Below, piece after piece: positions 21,542 to 34,141 of a DNA stretch of 64,000 nucleotides (the first letter of the stretch is position 1; each line of letters starts with the position of its first letter). The position numbers and the translations under genes are program-made. Below the pieces are notes generated by a model that had not been told where the DNA came from, ran no database searches, and saw only the letters and a program-made list of their open reading frames with translations. Origin of the DNA: Prostheceraeus crozeri (Eukaryota > Platyhelminthes > Polycladida > Euryleptidae); NCBI GenBank assembly GCA_907163375.1, contig CAJQUW010000467.1:1-64000 (forward strand), given 5' to 3'.

Positions 21542-24471
21542 AAATTCTAAACGGTTGTAATTTCATAATAAATTGCGAGGTGCTGCAATCATGTATTAGA
21601 TGAGAGATTTAGTTTATCATTTGAGACTGTATGGAATTTGTATACATAACGCGAGAAAAACACCTCCACAAATATAATAGCACAGTTGGCGTGATGCATT
21701 GATATTGTGTAATGTGAACAGTATGCATGTATAACAATTATCTACTTTTTCCTTCAAAACAACATCTGATTCAATCATTCGTTCAAGCTTTCGAATAGCA
21801 AATACAAATCTGAATCGCATTAACATTTTATCTACAGTTGATAATTGTTTTAAGAGATTTCTTTTCACTGACAAAGTATTACCCTGTGAGTCAGTTTGAT
21901 GGTCAACTTTCAAGTGCTATCGCTTTTCAAATGCAAGTATTTTTTTGTTTGATTTATCAGGTTGACTTTCATGATGTCTGATAAGCCTGATGACAGAGCG
22001 AAGAGTTCATTGTCCTGCTAAACATACACAGTCATTCGAGTGGTCATTCTTCAAAAATCTTTCTTGGTTTCTAAATTGCAGTTCCGAAGCTTTAGAAAAC
22101 TAGGAGCTACAAGAAGTCAAATTCATGCAATGTAGTGCTTCAATGGTTTCTTTACTGATGTGGAAGCATGAAAATGTGGGGCGAATATCGCTCCCTGGTG
22201 ATCTCCCAAACTATTGTACCAATTTTGCCAGACCACACATCAATCAAAAGGGCATTGAAAGGGGATTCAGAAGAACAGCATTACTTTTGTTTTCAAGGTC
22301 ATCACTGGGCTGAGGTGAAGGTCATTTAATGTCAAAAACGTCAATTTTTAAAACGCTCGCCCCATTGGGACGAGGGCTAATTAGCAACAGGAAGCCCACA
22401 AGCAGGAATCAAACATACAGGCTTTTTATAGAAGTAGTTAGTTTTGTATGAAGGCCTACTCATTCTTTCAAACTTTTACCAGAAAATATTTGATTTAATT
22501 ATCATCGCAACGTGTACAGAGGACACTTTTTCAAGAAGCCACTGAAATTCCTCTTTTTATGACATACTTTGTCTAGGTTGGACACGAATAACAACAAAAT
22601 ACCCTGTGATTTTACTTGAAAAAGTCTGCTTTAAATGCATGCGGTTTTTCATTGAGGCAAATGACAACGGTAATCTAAAGGATATGTTTTCTATGGTAAT
22701 AAGTCATCTCCAAGTTCCTCAATGCGAATGATTCGAGTTGTTAAGTACTAGACAGAATTATACTGCATTGGGTAGAGACAGTATCATTTATTTCTTTTAC
22801 ATCATTGAATATATTATCAAGAAGTATGCATGTGATGCACACGAAGAATTTGTTTACTTAATTAATTAACATTCAACGCTGAAGTTTTAAACTTCTGAAC
22901 TACTGAAGAATCAAATACTTGTGTTTCAAGAAATCAAATGCCGGCATAATAGAAGAACAATATAGAGAATTCTGATGACAAAAAAATACCAAGCGAATGA
23001 AATCTGGAATACACAGACATGCAAAACTTTCGGCCTCCAAAGGTGTTCTCCTGTGGCGGTATGAATCTACTTATCGTGTATCCTGCTTTTAAGGCATCTT
23101 CTAACTAGTTGAATGGAAGTTCATGGGTTTGATTTTTAAATCAGCTTGCCTGTCAAAATTAATGAAAATAAATATGATCATGATTGAACCTACATGTAAA
23201 CTATGGAAGAATAAAAGACGCATAGAGCCTATAGTTGTGGTCCACAGAAGTGATAAAGCATATTAGGCCTCTCAACATGCCAAAGACGTTCACATATTAA
23301 TTATGATCATGAGCATCTTGCGATCTGTTCTCTCTCTCAGGGATCCAAAATACATTATTTGAGATATCTATTCAATTTAGATTATGTTAAACGCAACAAA
23401 TCTGCTTCAAACAGCGTCGCAGCTTTTCAGTATATTTATCACTTCAAAATCGGATGAATCTAAACGTCTTTGGCGAGGAGTGAAAAATAAATCTAAGAAA
23501 ATTGCACTATTTAATTCATAACACATTCGCAGAAAAAAGTGGTCATATGCGTCGGCATGTAGAACTCATCTAAATAGTTGAGAACGGCTGTCAAATGACA
23601 CCTGATTAGGTCGAATACCTAGCTGACACCTCAGATAGTTAAAACTTGTTCATTTGAAAATGATTTCATTTAATAGCAATTTGCATGCAATAACAGATGC
23701 TGCAACTATCGAGGCATATCACTGTGAAGTGGCCGATAATGTTGCAACACTTGACTGGGTCATTTGTGTTTAGAATTATATTTTTTTACTTCCTGAGCAT
23801 TCTGTTTAAATTAGTTCGAAAAAAGTTAGGACGTCCAACCAATGAAAATTGATGCAGACGTCTAGATATGCACACGTAATCTCAATAAAGCCACCATCTT
23901 TGTCACAGCATTCGCCATGCAGAAAAGAGGAGAATCTCTGTGATTGACTGAAATCATACAGGGGAAATTTGATAATTTAGCGGCTGACATTTAAGCTCGC
24001 GTGACATGAGTACATAAAAATGTTATCTCTACAAGCTATCGAAAGTTTTGGATCTTTTGACAATCGAAAGATATGCTCAAGATAATGTTCCCATGACGAT
24101 GAGTTTTATCAGCTAAATCCATCGGTCATGAGCATGCTGTGTCAATATTCTCACGGCTACCGACTAGTCTAAAAAAGTCAGTCGTGTGCAAAGAATGGTA
24201 GATCATATCTTAATAAATGCAGAAACAATTCGTGCAGTATTCTTAAATGCAAGGTAAAATTGGATAGCTATAATACGCAGGTAGCTACAGGAAGTGCGTA
24301 TTCAATGAAGTTTTCAATGAACATGCATGTACACAAATTAGTGTCGTTACTGAAAGCATGTTTCATCAATGAAAGCTTTAAATTAGTTTACGAAGCACGC
24401 TGACTTCTGTAACTCTTCAATTTTATGTTCATTTGAAGAACATACATACACCGAAACATTTTTTTAATTTT
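21542..24471. other. Gene 1 intron, nothing recognised
   Basis: AT-rich, no repeat pairing, RNA gene or exon support seen. The frames at 21617-21913 and 22125-22313 are unsupported. Confidence 0.4.
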
Positions 24472-24893
24472 GGTACTTCTATTCTTCCCCCCCCCCTCCC
24501 ACATTTCTGTTGTTGACACCCGGTAGTGTTGCATCGTCAACAATCTTCACTTGCTTCAACGGTCAGTCTCACTTACGTCCCATAGTGTTGAGTGTGTAAA
24601 ACTCCTCTTATCTGATTTGTAGAACATTTACAGCCTCAGAATCAGACAACTGCTCGTCATTTGTCTGTAGACAACAATCACACGAAGTTCATGATCACAG
24701 CTGTACCTTGTATTCTAACTGAGTATCCAAGGGACCAGTCCTTCATCCCAGGGTTCAAGTAAGACTCCTCAGTCGTGTTGTAGTGTCACTCAGTGACAGA
24801 TCAAGTCTATTCTAAGCCCAATGTGACTAACTACGACGAAATTTGATAAAATTGGAGAACTTGAAAAATGTGGGGGGGACGAATAGAAGTACC
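24472..24893. mobile_element. Inverted-repeat MITE family, copy 2, 8-bp target duplication
   Basis: 422 bp bounded by GGTACTTCTATTC and its reverse complement, with G/C homopolymers just inside each end. The direct repeat TTAATTTT flanks it (24464-24471 and 24894-24901). An 8-bp duplication fits hAT, P or Merlin types; the GGTAC ends do not let me choose. Confidence 0.9.
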
Positions 24894-24940
24894 TTAATTT
24901 TTCATGTTTAGCAATAGTGCATGTAGTCGCTTAAATTTTC

Positions 24941-25348
24941 ATCATCGTGCAAACGTCTAAAAAGTGTAAATAGAATAATTTAAAATTGAGTCGCATCCTC
25001 AGTTGAAAAAAAGAAACAGACCTGAACAGCCATTATTTCATCCAAAATCAGGAATCGTCAGCAGGCCTAGTTCACATCCCTCAACATCGACACAGCTCCC
25101 TATTTGAAGTTGCAGTCATTCCCGGGTCAATTTGAGATTTGCAATTAGAAAGTTATTGAAATATCGACAGTCAGGGCTGCAACTTTAAATAGGGAGTTGT
25201 GTCGATGTTGAGAGATGGAAACTAGGCCTGCTGATGATTCCTGATATTGGATGAAATAGCAGCTATTGAGGTCTGTTTCCATTTTTCAACTGAAGATGCA
25301 ACTCAATATTTGATTATTCTATTTGCATTGCGTTTGCAAAAATCATCA
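24941..25348. repeat. Fold-back element, arms about 180 bp
   Basis: Left arm about 24941-25120 and right arm about 25170-25348 are inverted copies, including CTCAACATCGACACA, AGGCCTAGTT and GAAACAGACCT. The spacer is about 50 bp. It lies 47 bp after the MITE at 24472-24893. Confidence 0.85.
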
Positions 25349-27427
25349 TTTATTATTTATTGCAGGCGTACTAACTTAGGTGATTTGCCGGTAATGTGCT
25401 TAAAGTGACATTTGTTGAATTCCCGTCGAAATTTTACTAACTTGCTGATTGCAAAAGTCTAAAAAGGTTTGACATGTCGGTCATCTGTCTCCTACTGATA
25501 TTTTCTTGAATAGAACTCTTGTAAGTCATCAAGGCAGAACAATTGTTCTGTGAGAGCATTGCCTGCTGATATCTTAATGACATTCTTCATTTTATTTCTT
25601 CCAATCCATTAAATTCTCAATTCTTGATGGAGATATTATAATAGGGATGCAATCGCTCTCAGCAGCAAGTTAATGTGTGCAAATTCTGTACCACTGTTGT
25701 CTCACCTGATGCTAACACTGAGTAAAGTGGTTAATAATGCACCTGAAAGCAATTACCTTAAGTCAAAGCGTTAATTGAGAATTGAAATGAATTGACCACA
25801 TCAATTCCCTATTCAAACTGAGAGTTTAAATTTTAACTCAAAATCTCAAATATCTCATTCACACAACCAAAACCTGCCATTATTAAGTGTTGAGCTGAGA
25901 TTGGCGTTGATGAAAATTGTTGGTAATTGTCACGCAGTGCTAATACGCACACCCGCTAAGTAGTAGTATAAAGTGGGCTGATCTGCGCCCGGGTACCAAA
26001 CTAGCAGCAAATTAAAAGTGATTTGAGAAATGATGCGTGAAAGTAAAACCTAACGGCGACCAGAGAGGAGACACATTTCACGATTTTCAGCGGTTTCAGA
26101 ACAACAGCTCGGATTTATAATCAACAGCAATATAGATTGGCTTGTTGATGTGACGTAAGACAAGGATACGCCAGTCAAACCCTATCGTCTACTAACAATA
26201 GTTTCAAAGACAATAGGTCATCAAAATAAAACTGGCTGATTGCAAACTTGAATATTCTATCGGAAACTTTGAACAATCAATGAAATAATGAACGGTAAAA
26301 TCAACTCCATCATAATCATGAGATCGGTCATTAGCTAATCATGTGGCTATCATGACACAACTTTTAGAATTCCCGAGAGGGTAGAAATACAAGAATACGT
26401 CTATTTGAAGGACTCATTAAGAAATTGAACAGTCAATTGCAAGATGATTGAATCGAAGGCAAAATCTTGAAATTAGATTGTATTCTCAAGTACCAGTAAT
26501 CAAGACAATATCATGTTCGCATATGACTTGTACTTTAATCAGTTGGTGAAGTTTTGCTTTTCTGCAATTTCATAAGTTCAGCTAAGTCCTAAATGCACAC
26601 TGTGTATATGTGACCAATATATGAAGCTGAAATGCTTGCTAAGCAGAAATAGGATATTTTCGAAAGTTTATCGTCTGTATGCCAGTATTTGGATAAGGAT
26701 TATGTCATTGTTGATTATAGCACTGTACGAGAATATTGTTGAAGCAAATGCACCAGTTATTTCCTTAATCCTTTTAGAAGAAATAAAATCTTTCAAAAAG
26801 ATTAAAAGCCCTTTTAAAATTACTTGTTTGTCAGGATATAAACGTATAGATCCTCAAAATACAGTCAAACTTTTGGAAGACATGCGTTTTACCACTTACA
26901 AATTGCATTGAAACATGCTTTGTGGTACATGAACTCAACATAGTGATTAAGCTTTTCAATAGTTAGTAATAAAGGTAGCCATGATTAAATGAGCGAATCA
27001 GGAAGTTAAACATGATAGAAATTGGCTGAGATAGCATCTTTGCATTTTGAGTATTATAATCACAGTATGTATCATATTCTACGTTGATCTAAACGTTTTT
27101 ACTACGAATGTATCATGTAGCCGAATAATAGCTATCTCGTTGCACTTAAATATTCAGTTTTAAATACATTTAAAAAAAGGCAGATCAATATTTCGTCTTG
27201 CGGTCTCGAGGCAGAATCCGCTGGAATTAATTGATTTAATTGCCACCTTACTTCCGTATACATGGGCCCATGATCAGCTGAAACATGCCCAGTTTTGCTA
27301 AATAAATGTCATCTAAAAAATCAGAGAACAAAATAAACTGTAATTTGCATGCAAACAAAAAAATTGCTTATCAATGTGTAAGTTAGAACTTCTTCCTAAG
27401 TTAGACTTAGGAACATTTTGCTTTTCA
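25349..27427. other. Gene 1 intron, nothing recognised
   Basis: No structure or exon supported. The 96-codon frame at 26621-26911 has no recognisable features. Confidence 0.4.
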
Positions 27428-27435
27428 ATTCAATC

Positions 27436-27767
27436 CAGGACTGGGATCGGTTAATCGATATAATATTTTTGTTTAAGCGGTTGCAATCTCTTTTAACCGG
27501 TAAAAATCGGTTACGACGTCAAAGGCCTTTGCATAGTCGTAGGCAGCAACCACAACATCATCAATTGAACTATCATCTAAACGTGAAGCAATGTAGTCAT
27601 GCAATGAAATCAAAGCGCTGCAAGTGATTGAATTCGGTCGAAACCCAAATTGACAAGGTCCGTAGTTGTCGCTTCACAAACAAATAAATACCGGGAATCC
27701 TCATTTAAGCGGTTAAAAATGAATAATCGGTTAAACGGTTACAAAAAATTAACCGGTCCCAGCTCTG
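27436..27767. mobile_element. hAT-type element carrying a captured RT fragment, 8-bp duplication
   Basis: The ends are CAGGACTGGGATCGGTTAAT and, reverse-complemented, CAGAGCTGGGACCGGTTAAT. Direct repeats ATTCAATC flank it (27428-27435 and 27768-27775). The ends and the internal AACCGGT motifs match the 18349-18570 element, so they are one family. The middle (27512-27652) encodes a reverse-transcriptase fragment and is absent from the smaller copy. Confidence 0.9.
27512..27652 (-). pseudogene. Captured reverse-transcriptase fragment
   Basis: 47 codons with no stop on the minus strand read QFGFRPNSITCSALISL, then a linker, then AAYDYAKAFDVV. This matches the order QxGFRxxxST...D(x)xKAFDxV of LINE-type reverse transcriptases (motif leading into motif A with the first catalytic Asp). 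Start, remaining RT motifs and endonuclease are all absent. It lies entirely within hAT-type ends. Confidence 0.8.
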
Positions 27768-28105
27768 ATTCAATCTAGTACACAACAAGTGAATTTCTTT
27801 TGTCAACTTTTCGTTACTCGCAGAAGTGTGTGACAAATGATACAGTCATCAACAACACAACATATTATTCAGGAGACAGAAATCATGCATGCACGGCTAT
27901 ACAATCTGAAACAACAGTTCCCGAAAATTAAAGCAAACTGCGTCCACATATACTTCAAATTCAACATCAACATACGATCGTGATTAAAACTTCTAAAACA
28001 AGCTCAAAACTTTCTTTTGTGGAAACTACCGGGAAGTGAGATGCTTTCAGACATCAACATTTTAGAATTTCAACGAAGGTTTTTGACATGAAAATAAATT
28101 CTCAC

Positions 28106-28381
28106 CTGACTTTGTTTTTGAGCAGAGATAGTATGAACTTGGGAAATTCTCATCCTCGTCGTCATCATCATTGAGGTGATCTGAGTGGTTATCGTCATGA
28201 TAATTCAAGTTTCCAACAGAGACCGCTCGTTCTGCCATCTTCTGAATCATGTAAGGCACCATTGCAGAATCTGAAGATGCAGCGATGCGATCAATGAGAC
28301 TGCCAGATTTATCCTTTTTCTTCACTGGAGGTTGCGGACTGATCGGCCGAATTCCCTGCGACTTCTGAATCAAACTGATTC
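28106..28381 (-). CDS. Gene 1 internal exon
   Basis: A 276-bp exon bounded by a consensus acceptor (TTGTTCCAG) and donor (CAG/GTGAG). It starts with two bases completing a codon and ends with one, so it fits both the exon at 29567-29657 and the exon at 519-1192 without changing frame. The 91 full codons give a Pro/Lys-rich start (ISPQPPVKKKDKSG), a short hydrophobic/helical part (SLIDRIAASSDSAMVPYM) and an acidic run of Asp and Glu (HLNDDDDEDENFP). This is low-complexity, probably disordered protein. The intron that follows it is 26.9 kb and packed with mobile elements, and I could not find further exons inside it. Exon status is supported by splice sites and frame; the product is unknown. 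Confidence 0.6.
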
Positions 28382-29566
28382 CTGGAACAAAAGGTAATGA
28401 TGTTCATGTTAGAGTTTGAGAATTGATACGTTTGTCAGTGGTCTTCTATCGGCTACACACAGAGAGTAACGCCATTCTAGTAAAATAAAGAAGATTTGAT
28501 AATATGATCTAAAGTACCTCTTGTAGCTGGGCTTGAAACACCGAGAAGCTGAGGACGTACATGTAAATTCACCGTCGACTCTGAAAGCGTCTTCATTGAC
28601 ATGCACGAATTGACCTTTTATTTTTAAATTATTTTCATATGACTAAATGAAGTATGAGAAGTTACCCCATATGAGATTGGCCAGCTACTTCAAGGATATT
28701 CCTTCCACAACACCATGAAAAGTAAGACTTGCCTATTTATCTGCTTTCTCTTTCCGTCAAAAACGTTCTCACCATTTCATCTTTTATAAGCACTTGCATA
28801 TTCTGTGTATGTTCACATCATGATCAAGATAAAATCTGTGTTTCCAACCAAGTTCCATATTTCAGAAATAACGATAAAGAAGAAAGTCACTTGCATAGGT
28901 TAAGTCCGATGTTGAACACAGATGTATCCCAGCAAGCCGCTGTTTAAAAGCGTTCAGATCACCAACAATAAGTTGAGTGCAAAGGCGGAAGGAGGTAGCA
29001 GCTTTTTGTTAAGGGCCTGGTCGCAACGAGCTGTTGCGGACCCACCATCTTGGGAAATACTGAGCTCAATGGGTCGAACTCTCGGTGACGGATAGCACTC
29101 AGCTGATGACTCAGGTCCTTTTTGTGTGTAGCAGTTGCTGTTTCACATAACATAAGTTCAATGTTGAACACAAATGTATCCAAGCACAAGTTTCGCGCAC
29201 ACTGAGGTATAAAACACCTCAAATGTAAAATGGTACTTCGGCACTGGCTTATATATCAGTTCCTATCTACATGCTGTGTAACCACGGTGACCTACTCCAC
29301 TTATGCCACTTGATGGGGGTAAAAGGAATACTTTGCATTCTCAAAGTGTTTAATCAAGTGGTAAGTTCATCGGTGGGTTTTTATCACTGATACTCTGGAA
29401 ACGCTTCCATTGGTGAAAAAATGACTACATACTGATGAGTGGATAATGGGTTAATGGATAGACTTCGAAGAGGGTATCTCTAAGATAGCTTGTCTTAACA
29501 CATTCGCTTCATTGCATCCATTATCCAATTGAGGTATAATCAAGCGATTAATCACACAATGCTTAC
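28382..29566. other. Gene 1 intron between first and second exons
   Basis: 1,185 bp bounded by a GTAAGC donor and a TTCCAG acceptor on the minus strand. No repeats or further exons recognised. Confidence 0.5.
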
Positions 29567-29657
29567 CCGTTGTTGTTTCGAAGTCGTTCAAATACTTGTC
29601 CAATGCCTCTGAAGCGCTAGCGAAGACACATCCACTGGCAGCATAGAAATGCGACAT
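29567..29657 (-). CDS. Gene 1 first recognised exon with SASEALDKYLNDFE motif
   Basis: A 91-bp exon starting at an ATG (29655-29657) preceded two codons earlier by an in-frame TAA, and ending at a donor (ACGG/GTAAGC). It leaves one base, which pairs with the two-base start of the 28106-28381 exon. The 30 codons contain ASASEALDKYLNDFETTTG. From memory of the family, LAS2 (C18orf54) proteins carry a similar SAS-x-AL-x-x-Y-x-x-DF segment near the N-terminus followed by a Ser/Thr-Gly-Lys step, so this may be the invertebrate relative. The match is short and the rest of the protein is not obviously similar. The true start could lie in an upstream exon if the codon stretch before the motif is intronic (a weak acceptor TGCTGCCAG sits there). 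Confidence 0.45.
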
Positions 29658-32248
29658 GTCTTATGCGAAATGAATGCAGGAATCTGCAGCGAAGCCTGTA
29701 TAAGATGTATACTTGAATCGCCAGTCCTGATTACACACCTGCAGTCAAAGTTAATCAAGCGGAAGGTAAAGTTGACGATAATGGGTCCACGAAATAATGA
29801 AGATTCTATCAACCGTATCAATCACTTAATGAGAGCTTCTTTCACAGAAAGATGAAGAAGAGACTGAAGCAATCATTTTAAGAAACGTTTTGAGAGAGAA
29901 TTGATGGAGCGACGAGTGAAACAATGCGTCGGCGAGAGCGGCAGCAGCCTATGCAGTTGGTCAAGCTGAATTCAGCGATTATTGAACAACCAATCAGGAA
30001 AGAGTTCCATTAGAAGAATGCAAAACGCATTTTCATGACACGGTGATAAGAAATTCAACAAAAAGAGTTCCCCTGAGATATCTCAAGAGCAGAATAGTTT
30101 CATGGGAGAGCATAACAAACAATGACAGCTGGATCTTCCACAATCCAATTTGATTATCGCTTCAGTGATGGATAGAACTTTTCACACGAAGTTTAACGGC
30201 GCTCTATTGCCAATGAAGTCTGATCTTCTATTTTTCGGAACAAATTTGCTTTCACTCTACATTAAAACGATTAACTGCGAATCAACTCAATTGTATCAAT
30301 AATTGACACGCTATATGCCAGAGCATTTTTCTCCTTTTCCACTTGATCGATTTGAGTAAATTTGCTTTTCAAATTCTATAATTTTCCAGAAGTGAAATGT
30401 GTCAAGCACTGACTTTGTGCTTGCCAAATATCGCATTTCAGTGATGCTTAGAAATGTCTTGAACAGTTGATTAAAAGTAGATGTTTGATAATTCTATACA
30501 AAAACAATGCCATAGTTCCCATTCTTTATTATCCTTGTTATTTTTGTGTTGATTTCATTATTGTATATCTAATTCTCTCATCCATGTAATGCTTTTCTAG
30601 TAATTAATGTTGAGTGGAGCACGCACTTGGTAATGAGCCGGTCCGTTCAGGTCAGCATTCAAGTCCAGACCCGACCCGGCCCGGTCAGTAGGCCCTCGAC
30701 TCATGATTAACAATGCATCAGCGATATACAGGACATCCTCTGCACATTGAGGCAGTTGGGTGCAACCTCTCAAACTCAGACTGTGAACAAATGAAATCCC
30801 GCAGAAACATCCTAGAGATTGGTTCGAATGCCCTCAACTTTCATTGGAGTTTGAATTTGACAGATTTGATCTAAACTATCGAGAAAAGTTCAACAACATG
30901 TTCAATGCACCTTCTCCCATCCACCCTCTCTTTTATGTCTAGAAGTTGTAAAACCTAATGATTGCAGATTGAGTTCAAGCAGTCATCATGTGATTCAAGC
31001 TCATCCGCTTCAACAGCCAAGGAATTTTACAACATCTCGACCAATTTACAAGGGATGTCTAAACCAACCCGTTCGGTCACGGCATCTGCTTTGAGTGAAG
31101 CAATTGACCTAGTTATCTCTTCGTCTTGCACTGCTTGACGATGGTTCGTGATGTTCTCCTTTGTCATTTTCTCTCATCCAAAATTCACCAAGAAGTTGAT
31201 AACAGATGTGAAAACCTTTATCTGGTGCAGAGCTTCCATTTATGTAAAAAGTTAGTAAAAAATATCGGAGAAAGTTTGGAATTTAGATTATGAACTCAAA
31301 GAAACTGAATCGCATCATGCAGTCAAATTTGGCAGCTCACAGCCTACGTGCAGCAAAAAGAATGTTGTGATAAACTGACACTCTCGACTTTCCAGATGAA
31401 ACTGAATTTGAATTAAGAAATGAGAAAAACGTGTGGCCGACAATGGAAGTAGAAACTTCTGATGCACGAGCCACAATCAAATCTTCTCAGGCGCCTCAGC
31501 GAGTGGTCCTCGCCTAATGCACTTAAAAAATCTGACAACTGAGAATGTTGGCGTTGCTGCTTAACGGTTGCTTTCAACCTTAAGAAATTCGGCTGATGCA
31601 AAATATATTTCAGGATCTTCACCTCCTTTCGAATATAAGTTGATACGACTTGAACTCGTCAGTCAAATAGACTCGATCATCGGGCTGAAGAAAAAACGAT
31701 GACATGCGTCCTATTCCCTAGGAACAGTTCGCCGTTGACTTGCAAGATCGCAGCTTTGAAGACCAGCCGCCGGCCGTGTTAGTCCTCATTTATAGCCTAC
31801 AACTTTTGCATTTGGGTGTCTGCATCCCATACGGCTGTGAAGCTGCTGCTCAAGCTTTTCGAGCTTTACTGATGAAGAAGTATGCAAGCTTGTTGCTGTC
31901 AAACTGGATGTTCGGAACGCATACCTCTTAACTGCATTCGGTCCAATTTTATTCAAGTGCAACCTTAGCTATCCACCACTGCAAGACAGCATTGAAAATC
32001 TACGAACAACGGACCTTTAGCAGACACTGTTAGCGTTAATTGCATTTTGTCAAAGGTCCAACGGGTAAATCCAATTTATTCCACAACATTTCTGTCTTTT
32101 TAACTTTGGGTCTCAGATTTCCGTGAAAATTTGCATATATAGGAGTATTCATTTTTTTACGCTGAACACGAAAATCATAGCGGCGACCACACCAAATAAA
32201 AACATTCCATAGAAATCTAGCACTTTTAAAAAGCCATTTTTTCTACAT
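29658..32248. other. Intergenic region; possible decayed retroelement remnants
   Basis: Between the gene 1 start and the MFSD8 3' end. On the plus strand several broken stretches read as protein-like between stops: about 29930-30140 (ARAAAAYAVGQAEF, then TKRVPLRYLKSRIVSW) and about 30960-31130 (Ser-rich, 55 open codons). They could be remnants of a Gag-like gene, but no diagnostic motif (CCHC, protease, RT) is present. Any gene 1 promoter should also lie here. Confidence 0.2.
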
Positions 32249-33020
32249 CTCGGTCAGAGGACAAATTGATCTCGGTCAGATAGATGTCGAATAGGAAACT
32301 CTTCGGCTTCTGCATTTGGGTTGCTGATGAAACTTGGAACTTAGGATGAATGCTTGCATGCGTAAAGCGAAGTGACCAAAATGTAATGTATTGCATATAT
32401 TGTCCGTTGACCGTGACCCACCTTGTCCTCTGACCGAGATTTTTTGTCTCGGTCAGAGGACAAATTGATGTCGAACAGGAAACTCTTCAGTTTGTGCATT
32501 TGGGTTCATGAGACTGGAAACTTAGGACGAATACTTGAATGCGTAAAACGAAGTGATCTAAATGTAATTGCATACATTATCATGTCTTTAGACCGAGATC
32601 CTTGTACTCTGACCGAGATCTTCAATTTCAACGTTGTCCTCTGACCGAGATTTTTTAGGGTCTCGGTCAGAGGACATTTTCGTGGTCTTTGGAGATTTTG
32701 AGAGGGTTAATTGATATAAATGAAATTTTTCTTTTGCATGGGTTGTTAAGAGCGGATCCCTCCTTTGGTGTGAAATTTCATCGATTTCTGACAAAATTTC
32801 TGGTTTTAGCATCCATATGAAATTTTTGGGAATATTCGAATTCTCTGGTCGAAAAAACGGATAAAAATATTTATAAATCAATATTGCTCACTTGTAACGG
32901 CATCACAAACTGAATTTTCTTAACGGATTTATAAACTAGCACACTAGAGGATTCGTTCGGTGCAAAACTTTTAATGGAAAAATCAGTATTCTTCGAGAAA
33001 AGGTACCTCGGTCAGAGGAC
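32249..33020. repeat. Cluster of short elements ending in GTCCTCTGACCGAGA
   Basis: The 15-mer TCTCGGTCAGAGGAC or its reverse complement occurs at 32249, 32424, 32447, 32635 and 32661, with shorter forms near 32271, 32606 and 33007. Two related segments (32249-32438 and 32447-32650) each have the motif inverted at both ends and share an interior. The junctions make perfect 15-bp hairpins with six-T loops (32424-32462 and 32635-32675). No coding content. Confidence 0.85.
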
Positions 33021-33941
33021 ATTTTTTTCATTGGACAATGGAAACCCACTGACAATTCAATTATTAATATTAATTACAATATTTAAAATTAGACTGTCTT
33101 AAAGAGCTGATCTTCTTCTTTCAGATGATATAAATATTAATGGGTGTATTTGAATGTATCTAATCAAAAATCCGTGTTGAAGTGAAAGTACTGTAACTTT
33201 GGACATGCTTTTTTGGTCTTTTTTCGGCAAAAAACGGCAACTTGTGAAGAAGGTCTTGGCTTTGTGACTTTTTAAAAACCATGCTATAATAGATGAGATC
33301 TTTACGGTTCGATTAAAAAAAACTATTGAAATCGGTTCAGAAATATGGATTTTACAAATCAAAGACACATTTTCGTCAAATGTTGTGGATTAAATTGGAT
33401 TTACCCCAACATACATCGTGAGACCTTAGAGAAAAAGTTCTGTGTGGAAAATTTTATCAGCACCACATTTGGTTGTAGAACTATCATTATTACCCATCAA
33501 GAATATCATGTTCAGACATTTTGAAAAAAGTACTGTCACTTTATCTGACTTAAGAAGTTTTTATAAAAATGTTCAACGAAATCACTTCGTTTCGACGCCC
33601 CGAAAATTCAATTTTGATAGATGCTGAAACGCATAAATTTCGGCTGCTCAGCTGAAGACTTGGAATTTTCTTGTACTTTCACACTATTTTTCAAAACCTC
33701 GGCTACTTGATAAGGATTTTTGTATTGAGATGAGAACACAATGAGCATGTTCAGCATGTTCAAATTGCACATTTAGCATGTCGTAAAAATACTTTTCGTG
33801 TGTTTTTTGTCAAAATTGTCAAATAAAATGGATTTTCCCTCGTCATGAAAATCTGTCTCCCAATGAACGACAAACAAGAGTGCACATGAGTCCACAAATG
33901 ATGAGATAACAAAGAAAACGACATCGGAAACAGAGATCAAT

Positions 33942-33947
33942 TTTATT
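33942..33947 (-). terminator. Candidate poly(A) signal for MFSD8
   Basis: AATAAA on the minus strand, about 195 bp beyond the MFSD8 stop codon. Confidence 0.45.
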
Positions 33948-34141
33948 TGTTCTTCATTTGTATTTGTTCTTGCATATTGGAACAATCTCAGTTCCATTTT
34001 GGAGCTCAACATCAACTTATCCGTTTGAATCCGATAGATGTGATTTGGCGCTAGATGTCTTACAGACAAGTACTACAAAGGAATGTCATGTAAAACGTTT
34101 AAGAGCATATGAAAATACTGTTGATCTGAGAGAAAACTGCC

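Noticed and set aside
28913..29222. Repeated GTTGAACACA..ATGTATCC segment as a repeat element
   Set aside because: Only a short match between 28913 and 29163 with no terminal structure.
29658..31931. Decayed BEL/Pao-type gag gene
   Set aside because: Some stretches look protein-like, but no CCHC, protease, RT or LTR could be found; kept only as a low-confidence note.
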